From Macondimonas sp045864775 (GTDB lineage: Bacteria; Pseudomonadota; Gammaproteobacteria; UBA5335), in the NCBI GenBank assembly GCA_045864775.1, contig BTVR01000001.1, forward strand, positions 1,116,001-1,180,000: DNA of 64,000 bases, written 5' to 3'. Shown here piece after piece: positions 26,183 through 34,867 of the stretch (position 1 is the stretch's first letter; the number at the start of each line of letters is the position of its first letter). The notes beneath the pieces are model-generated. The model worked only from the letters and a program-made list of their open reading frames with translations. It ran no database searches and was not told the origin of the DNA. Position numbers and translations under genes: made by a program.

Positions 26183-26211
26183 TTGCAAGATCAGACGAAC
26201 GCCACTATCTT
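26183..26211 (+). promoter_or_regulatory. Candidate sigma-70 promoter of nrdAB
   Basis: TTGCAA (26183-26188), exactly 17 bp, then TATCTT (26206-26211). The start of transcription would fall near 26218, just before the riboswitch. The -10 hexamer lies inside the first NrdR-like box, so NrdR binding would occlude it. Four of six bases fit consensus in each hexamer. Confidence 0.5.
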
Positions 26212-26247
26212 GTGTATCGTCTTCTATGCATCCACTAAATGTTGTGT
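26200..26247. promoter_or_regulatory. Tandem NrdR-box-like sites
   Basis: Two 16-bp windows, 26200-26215 (ending CTATCTTGTGT) and 26232-26247 (CCACTAAATGTTGTGT), resemble the NrdR box acaCwAtATaTwGtgt. The second matches all highly conserved positions and 13 of 16 overall; the first misses one conserved position. They are separated by 16 bp, 32 bp centre to centre, the spacing typical of paired NrdR boxes in front of ribonucleotide reductase genes. Confidence 0.65.
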
Positions 26248-26410
26248 GTGCTCACAGGGAATCCGGTGCGAATCCGGAACTGTCGCGCAGCGGTATGGAG
26301 AAACGAAGGTCGCCCGGCTCACAGCCAGGCACTGCCCGTGAGGGTGGGAAGCCGCGACCGTAGGCGCTCGCAAGAGCCTGTCTCCAAGTCCGAATACCTG
26401 TCGAAGATGG
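26226..26410 (+). ncRNA. Cobalamin (B12) riboswitch upstream of nrdAB
   Basis: The conserved core is plain: GGAATCCGGTGCGAATCCGG (26258-26277), then AACTGTCGCGCAGCGGT, AGCCAGGCACTGCC (26322-26335), GTGGGAAGCC (26344-26353) and the 3' box CAAGTCCGAATACCTG (26385-26400). Boundaries are approximate. About 135 nt follow before the nrdA ribosome-binding site; the expression platform is not obvious, though GGTCGG and CCGACC near 26490-26525 could form a long stem. Riboswitches of this class usually switch genes off when adenosylcobalamin is abundant. Confidence 0.9.
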
Positions 26411-26546
26411 CCTCGTCCGGCTTGTCCAGGGCGAGATCCAACCCGAGCCTTCGCGTCAAAGGTCTCGTCGGCGTCGCCTGCCCATCCGGTCGGAGCGCCC
26501 GTGAACGCGCGCGTTGGCCCGACCCGGTACCCACTTGGGAGGCGCC

Positions 26547-29357
26547 ATGCAGACCGACATCCTCGCTCCATCCTCGACGGCTCGTCCGTCCAGCCCGCAC
26601 AACCCCGTTCCGCCCTCGTCACCGCCGGCGCAGACGGTGACCACGCTGCGGGTGATCCGCCGCAACGGCGAGCTGACCGCTTTTGATGCCGACAAGATCG
26701 CGGTCGCACTCGGCAAGGCCTTTCTCGCCGTCGAGAGCGTCGATGGCCTGGCCTCGCGCCGCATCCACGAGATCGCCGCCGAACTTACCGCTCAGGTGGC
26801 GGGTTCACTGCGTCGCCGCCTGCCGCCGGGCGGCACCGTGCACATCGAAGAGATCCAGGATCAGGTGGAGCTGGCGCTGATGCGCGCTGGCCATCACAAG
26901 GTGGCGCGCGCCTATGTGCTCTATCGCGAGGAACGGGCCCGGCATCGGCAGACCGTGCAGAGCGCCGACCCCACACCTGCCGAGGGGCCGCAGGTCATCA
27001 CCGCCGATGGGCGCTGCGTCGCGCTGCCACTGGCCGCGCTCGAAGCCGCCGTGGCGCGCGCCTGCGCCGGGCTCGCACACGCCGAACCCGCGCCGGTATT
27101 GGCCGAGCTGCGCCGCAATCTTTACGACGGCATGCCGATGGCGGAGGTCGGTCAGGCGCTGGTGATGAGTGCGCGCACGCTGATCGAGCGCGATCCCGAC
27201 TACAGCCGCGTCGCCGCCCGCCTGCTGCTCGACGTCTTGCGCCGCGAGGCGGCCGAGGTGCTGGCGCTGGCCGACGAAACGGCGTCACCGCAAGACGGGT
27301 ACGCCGACTATTTCCGCAGCTATCTGGCGCGTGGCGTGCAGGCGCAGCGCCTGGACCCGCGCCTGCTCGAATTCGACCTCGCTGCCCTTTGCGCGGCGCT
27401 GGAGCCGGCGCGCGATCTGGACTTCACCTATCTGGGCCTGCAGACGCTCTATGACCGCTATCTGCTCGACCTCGACGGGCGCCGCTTCGAGCTGCCGCAG
27501 GCCTTCTTCATGCGAGTGGCGATGGGGCTTGCGCTGAACGAGGTCGACCGCGAGGCGCGCGCCATCGAGTTCTATCGGCTGCTGTCCAGCTTCGAATTCA
27601 TGAGCAGCACGCCCACGCTGTTCAACGCCGGCACGCTGCGCCCGCAGCTCTCTTCCTGCTATCTCACCACCGTGCCCGATGATCTCGACGGCATTTTCGG
27701 CGCCATCCGCGACAACGCCCTGTTGTCCAAGTTCGCCGGTGGCCTCGGCAACGACTGGACGCGGGTGCGCGGACTCGGCGCGCTCATCAAGGGCACGCAC
27801 GGCAAGAGTCAGGGTGTGGTGCCCTTCCTCAAGGTTGCCAACGACACCGCGGTGGCGGTCAATCAGGGCGGCAAGCGCAAGGGCGCGGTCTGCGCTTACC
27901 TCGAGACCTGGCACATCGACATCGAGGAGTTCCTCGAGCTGCGCAAGAACACGGGTGATGAGCGCCGCCGCACCCACGACATGAACACCGCCCACTGGAT
28001 TCCGGACCTGTTCATGCGCCGGGTCTGCGAGGAGGCCGACTGGACGCTGTTTTCGCCGGACGAAACCCCGGATCTGCACGACCTCGTCGGCGCGGACTTC
28101 GAGGCGCGCTATCTCGCGTACGAGCAGCTCGCCGCCGCCGGCCGCCTGCGTAACCACAAGCGGCTGCCGGCGGTGCAACTGTGGCGCCGGATGCTCTCCA
28201 TGCTGTTCGAGACGGGGCACCCCTGGCTCACCTTCAAGGATGCCTGCAACCTGCGCTACACCAACGCGCATCAGGGCCGCGTGCACAGCTCGAATCTGTG
28301 CACCGAGATCACCCTGCACACCAGCGATGCCGAGATCGCCGTATGCAACCTGGGCTCGGTCAACCTCGCCGCTCATGTGGACGGCGGCGCGCTTGATGAG
28401 GACAAGCTCGCGCGCACCATCGCCACGGCCGTGCGCATGCTCGACAACGTCATCGACATCAACTGGTACAGCGTGCCGCAGGCGCGCCGCTCCAACCTGC
28501 GCCATCGCCCGGTGGGCCTGGGCCTGATGGGCTTTCAGGACGCTCTGCACCGACTGCAACTCGCCTATGCCTCGCCGGCGGCAGTGGCGTTTGCCGACCG
28601 CGCGATGGAGCTGATCAGCTATCACGCCATCGCGGCATCATCCGCGCTCGCCGCCGAACGCGGGCGCTATCCGAGCTACGAGGGTTCGCTGTGGAGTCAG
28701 GGCATTTTGCCGATCGACTCGCTGGCGCTGCTGGCCGAGGCGCGCGGGGAGACGCTCGAGGTCGACCGCAGCGCCACACTCGACTGGGACAGCCTGCGCG
28801 AACAGGTGCGCCGGCAGGGCATGCGCAACGGCAATGTGCTCGCGATCGCGCCGACCGCGACCATCGCCAACATCTGCGGGGTGAGCGCCTCGATCGAGCC
28901 GACCTTCCAGAACCTGTTCGTCAAATCCAACCTCTCCGGCGAGTTCACCGTCGTCAACCCTTATCTGGTGCGCGAGCTGCAGGCGCTGGGGTTGTGGGAT
29001 GCGGTGATGATCAATGATCTCAAGTACTACGACGGCAGCCTGGGGCCGATCGCGCGGGTGCCGGCAGAGCTCAAGGCGCGCTACGCCTGCGCCTTCGAGA
29101 TCGACCCGGTGTGGCTGGTGGAGGCGGCAGCGCGGCGGCAGAAGTGGCTGGACCAGGCGCAGTCACTGAATCTCTACGTCGCCGAAGCCTCGGGCGCCAA
29201 GCTCGATGCGCTCTACAAGCTGGCCTGGCGGCGGGGCCTCAAGACCACCTATTACCTGCGCACCCGCGGCGCCACCCATCTGGAGAAGTCAGCGCCCGCA
29301 TCGGACGCAGCCCTGCTCTGTTCGCTCGACAACCCGGACTGCGAGGCCTGCCAATGA
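26547..29357 (+). CDS. nrdA: Class Ia ribonucleoside-diphosphate reductase, large subunit
   Basis: A 936-residue catalytic subunit making dNDPs under aerobic conditions. After a Ser/Pro-rich leader, residues about 33-120 are an ATP cone, the allosteric activity site. The catalytic core shows SSCYLTTVPDD, SNLCTEITLHTS (active-site Asn, Cys, Glu) and LAIAPTATIANICGVSASIE. The C-terminus CSLDNPDCEACQ carries the mobile redox cysteines. ATG 26547 follows GGGAGG. It overlaps nrdB by 4 nt. The leader puts it under a B12 riboswitch and probably NrdR, implying a second, B12-dependent reductase elsewhere. Confidence 0.95.
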   Translation: MQTDILAPSSTARPSSPHNPVPPSSPPAQTVTTLRVIRRNGELTAFDADKIAVALGKAFLAVESVDGLASRRIHEIAAELTAQVAGSLRRRLPPGGTVHIEEIQDQVELALMRAGHHKVARAYVLYREERARHRQTVQSADPTPAEGPQVITADGRCVALPLAALEAAVARACAGLAHAEPAPVLAELRRNLYDGMPMAEVGQALVMSARTLIERDPDYSRVAARLLLDVLRREAAEVLALADETASPQDGYADYFRSYLARGVQAQRLDPRLLEFDLAALCAALEPARDLDFTYLGLQTLYDRYLLDLDGRRFELPQAFFMRVAMGLALNEVDREARAIEFYRLLSSFEFMSSTPTLFNAGTLRPQLSSCYLTTVPDDLDGIFGAIRDNALLSKFAGGLGNDWTRVRGLGALIKGTHGKSQGVVPFLKVANDTAVAVNQGGKRKGAVCAYLETWHIDIEEFLELRKNTGDERRRTHDMNTAHWIPDLFMRRVCEEADWTLFSPDETPDLHDLVGADFEARYLAYEQLAAAGRLRNHKRLPAVQLWRRMLSMLFETGHPWLTFKDACNLRYTNAHQGRVHSSNLCTEITLHTSDAEIAVCNLGSVNLAAHVDGGALDEDKLARTIATAVRMLDNVIDINWYSVPQARRSNLRHRPVGLGLMGFQDALHRLQLAYASPAAVAFADRAMELISYHAIAASSALAAERGRYPSYEGSLWSQGILPIDSLALLAEARGETLEVDRSATLDWDSLREQVRRQGMRNGNVLAIAPTATIANICGVSASIEPTFQNLFVKSNLSGEFTVVNPYLVRELQALGLWDAVMINDLKYYDGSLGPIARVPAELKARYACAFEIDPVWLVEAAARRQKWLDQAQSLNLYVAEASGAKLDALYKLAWRRGLKTTYYLRTRGATHLEKSAPASDAALLCSLDNPDCEACQ

Positions 29358-30469
29358 GCCGTTCCATGCCGATGAACAACAGCGCCGCAATGTCGCTGGA
29401 CTGGGATGAAGCCGGGGCCATCGCACCGGCGATCGGGCTTGCCGCCACCGGCCCTGCGTCCGCGCTGGCGCCGGTGAACGCCGCCGACAAGCGCGTGCTC
29501 AACGGCCAGACCGACATCAATCAGCTGGCGCCGTTCAAATATCCCTGGGCTTGGGAATATTTCCTCAACGCCAACAAGAACCACTGGACGCCGCTCGACA
29601 TCAACATGGCGCAGGACATCCACGACTACCGGCACGCGCTCAGCCCCGCCGAGCGCCACCTCTACGAGAACGTGCTGGCCTATCTGACCACGGCCGACAT
29701 CCTCGCCATGCGCAACATCGGCTTAGCCGTGATGGAGAAGATGAGCGCGCCGGAGTTGCAGATCTACCAGGCCCGGCAGGTCTACGAGGAGGCCTTGCAC
29801 ACCTGGACCTACCAGCACTGCATCGAGACGCTGGGGCTGGATCAGGCCGAGATCTACAACCGCTACCGGGTGGTGCCGGCGATCCACGCCAAGATCCGCA
29901 TCGCCAACGAGCGGCTCGCCACCATCCTGCAGCCGGGGCTGGATCTGCGCGATCGCGCAGTGCTGACCGACTTCGTGATGGCCTATGTGTTCTTCGCCGC
30001 CGTGTTCGAAGGCTGCTGGTTCTTCAACGGCTTCTCGCCGATCTTCGCGCTGCAGCGGCGCGGGCTGATGAAGGGTACCGCCGAGCAGTTGCAATACATC
30101 ATGCGCGACGAGGTGATGCACAGCGGCTTCGGCATCCGCGTGGTGCGGCAGATTCTGCAGGAGGAGGCGCTCACACTCGACCCGGACGCCCTCGCCGCCA
30201 TGTGGCAGCAGGCCGAGGCCGCCGAGATCGCCTACGCCGAGTATCTGCTGCCGCAGCCGATCCTCGGCTACAGCGCCGAGCTGCATGTCGCCCAGTTCCG
30301 CTACATCGCCAACCGGCGCGCGCATCAGCTGCGCATCCGCGAGCCCTTCGCCGGCGCCGAGAATGCCCTGCCCTGGCTGGACGAGCAGGCCAATCTGCGC
30401 AAGGAGAAGAATTTCTTCGAAACCCGGGTGACGGAATATCAGGCCGGCGCCGGGTTGCGCTGGGAGTGA
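29354..30469 (+). CDS. nrdB: Class Ia ribonucleoside-diphosphate reductase, small (radical) subunit
   Basis: A 371-residue diiron subunit that supplies the tyrosyl radical. The key pattern E-x-x-H-x-x-x-Y is seen in YEEALHTWTYQHCIETLG, so the radical tyrosine is present; the second metal pair is in AAVFEGCWFFNGF and RDEVMHSGFG. A 45-residue low-complexity N-terminal stretch precedes KRVLNGQTDINQLAPFKY. ATG 29354 overlaps the nrdA stop (ATGA). No ferredoxin gene (yfaE type) follows; the next sequence is an IS remnant. Confidence 0.95.
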   Translation: MSRSMPMNNSAAMSLDWDEAGAIAPAIGLAATGPASALAPVNAADKRVLNGQTDINQLAPFKYPWAWEYFLNANKNHWTPLDINMAQDIHDYRHALSPAERHLYENVLAYLTTADILAMRNIGLAVMEKMSAPELQIYQARQVYEEALHTWTYQHCIETLGLDQAEIYNRYRVVPAIHAKIRIANERLATILQPGLDLRDRAVLTDFVMAYVFFAAVFEGCWFFNGFSPIFALQRRGLMKGTAEQLQYIMRDEVMHSGFGIRVVRQILQEEALTLDPDALAAMWQQAEAAEIAYAEYLLPQPILGYSAELHVAQFRYIANRRAHQLRIREPFAGAENALPWLDEQANLRKEKNFFETRVTEYQAGAGLRWE

Positions 30470-30594
30470 GGCAATTGGTTGGCCTGGCGCTGGGTGCCGG
30501 AACGCATCGCGGTGAGTGATCCGCGGCGCTGCCTCATGCCGGTCGTACGCCAATGGCGCCGGCATAGTCTGGGCCATGGATGGGATGCGCTGTG

Positions 30595-31000
30595 AGTGGC
30601 CAGGTCTTCCGACCGTTGAACCTGATCGACGAGTTTACCTGCCAGGCGTTGGGGATCGATATCGATTCCTTGCCGGCCGAGCGCATCTTCTGCTTGCTCG
30701 ATCAGGTGAAGGCCTGGCGGGCGCTGCCGATGACGATCCGCGTCGACAACGGCCCGGAGTTCGTGGCGGAGGCACTGGCCGATTGGGTGAGCGGCACGGC
30801 CTGCTGCGGCGCTTCATCCCAAGGGCAGCCCCACAGCAACCGCTTGAACGGGCGCGCCAACCGGAGCTTCCGGAACACATCCTCGACGGCTATCCATTTG
30901 AATCGCTGGATGAGGTCCGGGATGCCGCGTGGACGTGGCTGCTCGACTACGCCAAGAAGCGATCCCACGACACCCCGGACGACCTGACCGCTGGCGCAGC
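30595..31000 (+). pseudogene. Decayed IS3-family transposase (orfB integrase-core remnant)
   Basis: Fragments of an IS3-type (IS2/IS407-like) transposase read in two frames. One gives FRPLNLIDEFTCQALGIDID and MTIRVDNGPEFVAEALADW, a piece of the DDE core. After a frameshift near 30790 the homology moves to another frame, giving EHILDGYPFESLDEVRDAAW and WLLDYAKKRSHDTPDDL. The 5' half of the gene and the terminal repeats are missing, so it cannot move. It marks an old insertion between nrdB and the rplS operon. Confidence 0.8.
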
Positions 31001-31271
31001 GGCGGCAGCGCGAGTCCCAACCGGCGGATGTCTCTACGAACCGATGCCCGTTTGACGGGGGAGCTTAACGATGCAGCTTCCCTCCGTGTGCGCACGCTGC
31101 GCCTTGCCCACCCGCAATAAGTCGGACCATGCGTTCGAGGCGGAGTCGTCCCTGCGACGAATCAATGGCTGCGGCGACGCCCGCAGGGCGGACCCCTTCG
31201 GTTGATTCCGCTCTGCGCGGACCAGCGAAGGAGCGGCGCCTGATCACGAGGGTTGGCCAATGGCCCATGGC

Positions 31272-31309
31272 AAGAGCCCCGACCCGCGACAGACGGATCA
31301 GGGGCTCTT
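31272..31309 (-). terminator. Hairpin downstream of rplS
   Basis: AAGAGCCCC (31272-31280) and GGGGCTCTT (31301-31309) form a perfect 9-bp stem with a 20-nt loop, 27 bp past the rplS stop in its direction of transcription. The T-rich end is short (CTCTT), so termination efficiency is uncertain, but position fits the end of the rpsP operon. Confidence 0.5.
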
Positions 31310-31335
31310 CTGAAAGCGCCGGGCGTTGCAGCGGA

Positions 31336-31695
31336 TCAGCGGGCCTTGGGGGCCAGCTTTTCCTTGATGCGGGCGGCCTTGCCGCGCAGGTCGCGCAGAT
31401 AATAGAGCTTGGCGCGGCGCACGTCGCCACGGCGCTTGACCGCGACGCTGTCGATGGCGGGGCTGTGGCTCTGAAACACGCGTTCCACGCCTTCGCCATG
31501 GGCGACCTTGCGCACGGTGAAGGAGGAATTCAGACCGCGGTTGCTCTTGGCGATGACGATGCCTTCGAAGGCCTGCAAGCGTTCGCGGTTGCCTTCCTTC
31601 ACCTTCACCTGCACGACGACGGTGTCGCCGGGGGCGAATGCGGGGAGGTCGGTGCGCATCTGCGCGGCTTCCAGTTCTGCAATCAACGTGCTCAT
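31336..31695 (-). CDS. rplS: 50S ribosomal protein L19
   Basis: 119 residues: FAPGDTVVVQVKVKEGNRER, LQAFEGIVIAKSNRGLNSSF and KLYYLRDLRGKAARIKEKL are the universal L19 sequence. It lies at the 30S/50S interface. Last gene of rpsP-rimM-trmD-rplS, 10 bp after trmD. Confidence 0.98.
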   Translation of the reverse strand: MSTLIAELEAAQMRTDLPAFAPGDTVVVQVKVKEGNRERLQAFEGIVIAKSNRGLNSSFTVRKVAHGEGVERVFQSHSPAIDSVAVKRRGDVRRAKLYYLRDLRGKAARIKEKLAPKAR

Positions 31696-31705
31696 GATCT
31701 TGTCC

Positions 31706-32461
31706 TTACCCGCAGGCCGGGTCGTCGATACCCAAATTGTCGATAAAATCCTGGAGCAGGCGGTCCTGCTCCCGTGTCAGTTCGCGTCCGGCCAAAAGGC
31801 CGGGCCGCCGCAACCAGGTGCGCCCCAGCGACTGCTGCAGGCGCCAGCGGCGTATCGCCTCGTGGTCGCCGCTGCGCAGCACCGCCGGCACCTCGCCCGT
31901 GGCATGCGTCTCGGGCCGCGTGTAGTGCGGACAATCCAGCAGCCCGTCCCAGAACGAATCCTGGGCGAAAGACGCCGCATCACCCACAGCCCCCGGCAAG
32001 AGCCGGATCACCGCGTCCATCACCACCATGGCCGCCAGCTCGCCGCCGCTCAGCACATAGTCCCCGATCGAGATCTCCCGATCGACGGCGCTGAGCGCGC
32101 GCTCATCGACGCCCTCGTAGCGGCCCGCGACCAGGATCAGCCCCGGCAGCGCGGCGAATTCCCGCGCCAGCGCCTGATCGAACGGCTGCCCCTGCGGACT
32201 CATCATCACCACCGGCGTGCCCGCGGGCGCCGCGCCTTTGGACGCTGCGATGGCGGCGAGCAGCGGCTCGACCTTCATCACCATGCCCGGACCGCCGCCG
32301 TAGGGGCGATCGTCGACCGTGCGGTGAACGTCGTGCGTGAAATCACGCGGATTGACGCTCGCGGTCCGGATCAGCGCGCGTTCCCGCGCCCTGCCGGTGA
32401 TTCCGCCCGCGTAGAGCGCCTCGACGAGATCCGGAAACAGCGTCACCACGGTCAGATGCAT
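31706..32461 (-). CDS. trmD: tRNA (guanine-37-N1)-methyltransferase
   Basis: A 251-residue SPOUT-class enzyme methylating G37 next to the anticodon, which prevents frameshifting. Family motifs are VVTLFPDLVEALYAGGITGR, DDRPYGGGPGMVMKVEPL, the trefoil-knot SAM loop VAGRYEGVDERAL and EISIGDYVLSGGELAA. ATG 32461 is used; the frame is open further upstream but without homology. It lies 13 bp after rimM. Confidence 0.97.
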   Translation of the reverse strand: MHLTVVTLFPDLVEALYAGGITGRARERALIRTASVNPRDFTHDVHRTVDDRPYGGGPGMVMKVEPLLAAIAASKGAAPAGTPVVMMSPQGQPFDQALAREFAALPGLILVAGRYEGVDERALSAVDREISIGDYVLSGGELAAMVVMDAVIRLLPGAVGDAASFAQDSFWDGLLDCPHYTRPETHATGEVPAVLRSGDHEAIRRWRLQQSLGRTWLRRPGLLAGRELTREQDRLLQDFIDNLGIDDPACG

Positions 32462-32474
32462 GCCCGCGTCTCGC

Positions 32475-32996
32475 TCAGAAATCCGGGTCCCAATCCACTT
32501 CCACCACGCCGGCCGCGAGGTCGACCCGGCGCACGACATCGGGCCGGATGAAGGGGATGAGGCGTTCTTCCTCGCCCTTCACCACCAGCACGTCGTTGGC
32601 GCCGGTTTCCATCAGGGAATCCACGCGCCCGAATGCGTATCCGTCGATGCCGACGACCCGCAGGCCGACGAGATCGATCCAGTAAAACCCCTCATCCGCG
32701 GGTGGCAGGGCCGTGCGCGGCACGCTGATCCATGCCCCCGTCAGAGCCCCCGCGGCCTCGCGGTCGGCAATGCCGGACAGGCGGACGATCCAGCCCTTGC
32801 CCTGCGCCTGCACCGCCTCGAGGCTGCGCCGGTCTGAACCGGTCGGCCCTTCGAGGTCCCATTGGCGGTACTCGAAGAGCTGGTCTGGCGGCCGCGTATG
32901 AGGCTGCACCCAGATCCAGCCCTTCACGCCGAACGGGCTGCCGAGCCTGCCCATGACCACCCGCCCGGCACCAGCCGCGGCGGCATCCTCGGTCAT
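32475..32996 (-). CDS. rimM: 16S rRNA processing factor RimM
   Basis: A 173-residue maturation factor for the 30S head, binding S19. The N-terminal RimM domain has VVMGRLGSPFGVKGWIWVQP and the C-terminal PRC-barrel has FYWIDLVGLRV and ERLIPFIRPDVVRRVDLAAG. Its ATG overlaps the rpsP stop by one base (TGATG). Confidence 0.96.
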   Translation of the reverse strand: MTEDAAAAGAGRVVMGRLGSPFGVKGWIWVQPHTRPPDQLFEYRQWDLEGPTGSDRRSLEAVQAQGKGWIVRLSGIADREAAGALTGAWISVPRTALPPADEGFYWIDLVGLRVVGIDGYAFGRVDSLMETGANDVLVVKGEEERLIPFIRPDVVRRVDLAAGVVEVDWDPDF

Positions 32997-33256
32997 CAGG
33001 CGGCGGCTTCGCTCAGTTTGGCGGCCTGGCGGAGCAACTGGTCGACGCGCTCGGACGGCTGCGCACCCTGCGCGATCCAGTGGCGTGCACGCTCCAGATC
33101 GACGCGCAGGCCTTCTTCCTTATCCGACGCGATGGGATTGAAGAAGCCGAGGCGCTCCAGATAGCGCCCGTCACGACGATTGCGGCTGTCGGTGACGACC
33201 AGATGATAGAAAGGCCGCTTCTTGGCGCCGGCGCGAGCGAGACGAATGGTGACCAT
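32996..33256 (-). CDS. rpsP: 30S ribosomal protein S16
   Basis: 86 residues starting MVTIRLARAGAKKRPFYHLV, with the typical RRDGRYLERLGFFNP. First gene of the rpsP-rimM-trmD-rplS operon. The start is ATG 33256 after a GGAGG site; the open frame further upstream passes through the promoter. Confidence 0.98.
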   Translation of the reverse strand: MVTIRLARAGAKKRPFYHLVVTDSRNRRDGRYLERLGFFNPIASDKEEGLRVDLERARHWIAQGAQPSERVDQLLRQAAKLSEAAA

Positions 33257-33331
33257 GTAAGCCTTGAACCTCCAGATCGGATGGAGTCGCCGCCGCACGC
33301 GCGCAGTCGGCAGACCCCCAGCAAATTCGCG

Positions 33332-33361
33332 ATTGTACCCAACTCGCGCGAGCGATCGCAA
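33332..33361 (-). promoter_or_regulatory. Candidate sigma-70 promoter of rpsP operon
   Basis: On the minus strand TTGCGA (33361-33356) and TACAAT (33337-33332) are separated by 18 bp, in the 105-bp gap between ffh and rpsP. The -35 hexamer abuts the ffh stop. The implied leader is about 70 nt. Confidence 0.45.
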
Positions 33362-34714
33362 TCAAAGCCCCATGCCGGGTGGCAAACGACCGCCCTTGAG
33401 CAGCTTGCCCATCGGGCCCTTGGTCATGCGCTTCATCATCTTCTGCGTCTGTTCGAACTGCTTGAGCAGGCGGTTCACGTCTTGAACCTGCAGGCCCGAA
33501 CCCGCGGCGATGCGCCGTTTGCGGGAGGCCTGGATGATGTCCGGATGCCGCCGCTCACCCGGCGTCATGGCATTGATCAGCGCGACCATGCGCCGGATGT
33601 CGCGGTCCTGGACCTGATTGCGCGCCGCCTCGGGGATCTTCATTGCACCCGGCAACTTTTCAAGGATGCTCTTGACGCCGCCCATGCTCAGCATCTGCTG
33701 GAGCTGGTCGCGGTAGTCCTCGAGCGTGATGCCCTTGCCTTTCTGGACCTGGGTTGCGAGCTTGTCGGCCTTGGCGCGGTCGGTGTTGCGCTCGATCTCC
33801 TCGATCAGGGTGAGCACATCGCCCATGCCGAGGATGCGCGAGGCCACGCGTTCGGGGTGGAAGGGCTCGAGCGCGTCGGTCTTCTCGCCGGCGCCCATGA
33901 GCTTGATCGGCTTGCCGGTGATCTGGCGGATGGACAGCGCGGCGCCGCCGCGTGCATCGCCGTCGGTCTTGGTGAGGATGACGCCGGTCAGCGGCAGCGC
34001 CTCGTCGAAAGCCTTGGCGGTATTGGCGGCATCCTGTCCGGTCATGGCATCCACGACGAACAGGGTTTCATGCGGCGAAACCGCCTCGTGGATGCGGCGC
34101 ACCTCGTCCATCATGTCCGCATCGATGTGCAGGCGCCCGGCGGTGTCGACAATGAGGACATCGAAGAACTTGAGCCGGGCCTGGGCAAGCGCCGCCTTGG
34201 CGATTTCGGCCGGGTCCTGGTCCGGGCTGCTCGGAAAGAAACCGGCGCCGATCTGCTCGGCCAGCGTCCGCAGTTGATCGATGGCCGCCGGGCGGTAGAC
34301 GTCGCAACTCACCAGCAGCGATTTCTTGCGCTGCCGTTCCTTCAGATGCCGCGCCAGCTTGGCGGCGGTGGTCGTCTTGCCCGCGCCCTGCAGGCCCGCG
34401 AGCAGGATGACGACCGGCGGGCGATGGTTGAATTTCAACTCCGCTGTCTGCTCGCCCAGCACACGGATCAGTTCTTCGTTCACGACCTTGATCAGCACCT
34501 GGCCCGGCGACAGGCTGGTGCTCACCTCGCGCCCCACCGCCCGCTCGCGCACCTGGTCGATGAACGACTTGACCACGGGCAGGGCCACGTCGGCGTCGAG
34601 CAGGGCCGCGCGCACCTCGCGCAGCGCCTGCTGGATGTTTTCCTCGGTCAGCCGCGCCTGACCGCGCAGCTGCATCAGGGTCCGATTGAGACGTTCAGTG
34701 AGGTTCTCGAACAT
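33362..34714 (-). CDS. ffh: Signal recognition particle GTPase
   Basis: A 450-residue SRP54 homologue that targets nascent inner-membrane proteins with 4.5S RNA. N domain at 1-90; G domain with P-loop LLAGLQGAGKTTTAAKLARH, DTAGRLHID and TKTDGDARGG; C-terminal M domain, methionine-rich (QKMMKRMTKGPMGKLLKGG), binds signal peptides. It precedes rpsP in the same direction and is divergent from ypjD across 153 bp. Confidence 0.98.
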   Translation of the reverse strand: MFENLTERLNRTLMQLRGQARLTEENIQQALREVRAALLDADVALPVVKSFIDQVRERAVGREVSTSLSPGQVLIKVVNEELIRVLGEQTAELKFNHRPPVVILLAGLQGAGKTTTAAKLARHLKERQRKKSLLVSCDVYRPAAIDQLRTLAEQIGAGFFPSSPDQDPAEIAKAALAQARLKFFDVLIVDTAGRLHIDADMMDEVRRIHEAVSPHETLFVVDAMTGQDAANTAKAFDEALPLTGVILTKTDGDARGGAALSIRQITGKPIKLMGAGEKTDALEPFHPERVASRILGMGDVLTLIEEIERNTDRAKADKLATQVQKGKGITLEDYRDQLQQMLSMGGVKSILEKLPGAMKIPEAARNQVQDRDIRRMVALINAMTPGERRHPDIIQASRKRRIAAGSGLQVQDVNRLLKQFEQTQKMMKRMTKGPMGKLLKGGRLPPGMGL

Positions 34715-34867
34715 GGGCGCTTCAACTCGACATCGGGAAAGTCAGGGCGCATCGCGCCGGCGCCGGCTACGTTACCCGAAAGGCGCAGCAGCGTCACCCA
34801 AGGCCCTGTGGCGCCGTGCGCGCGGGCTGTGCCATGATGCCACCAACCACCTCTTCGACGACCGACC

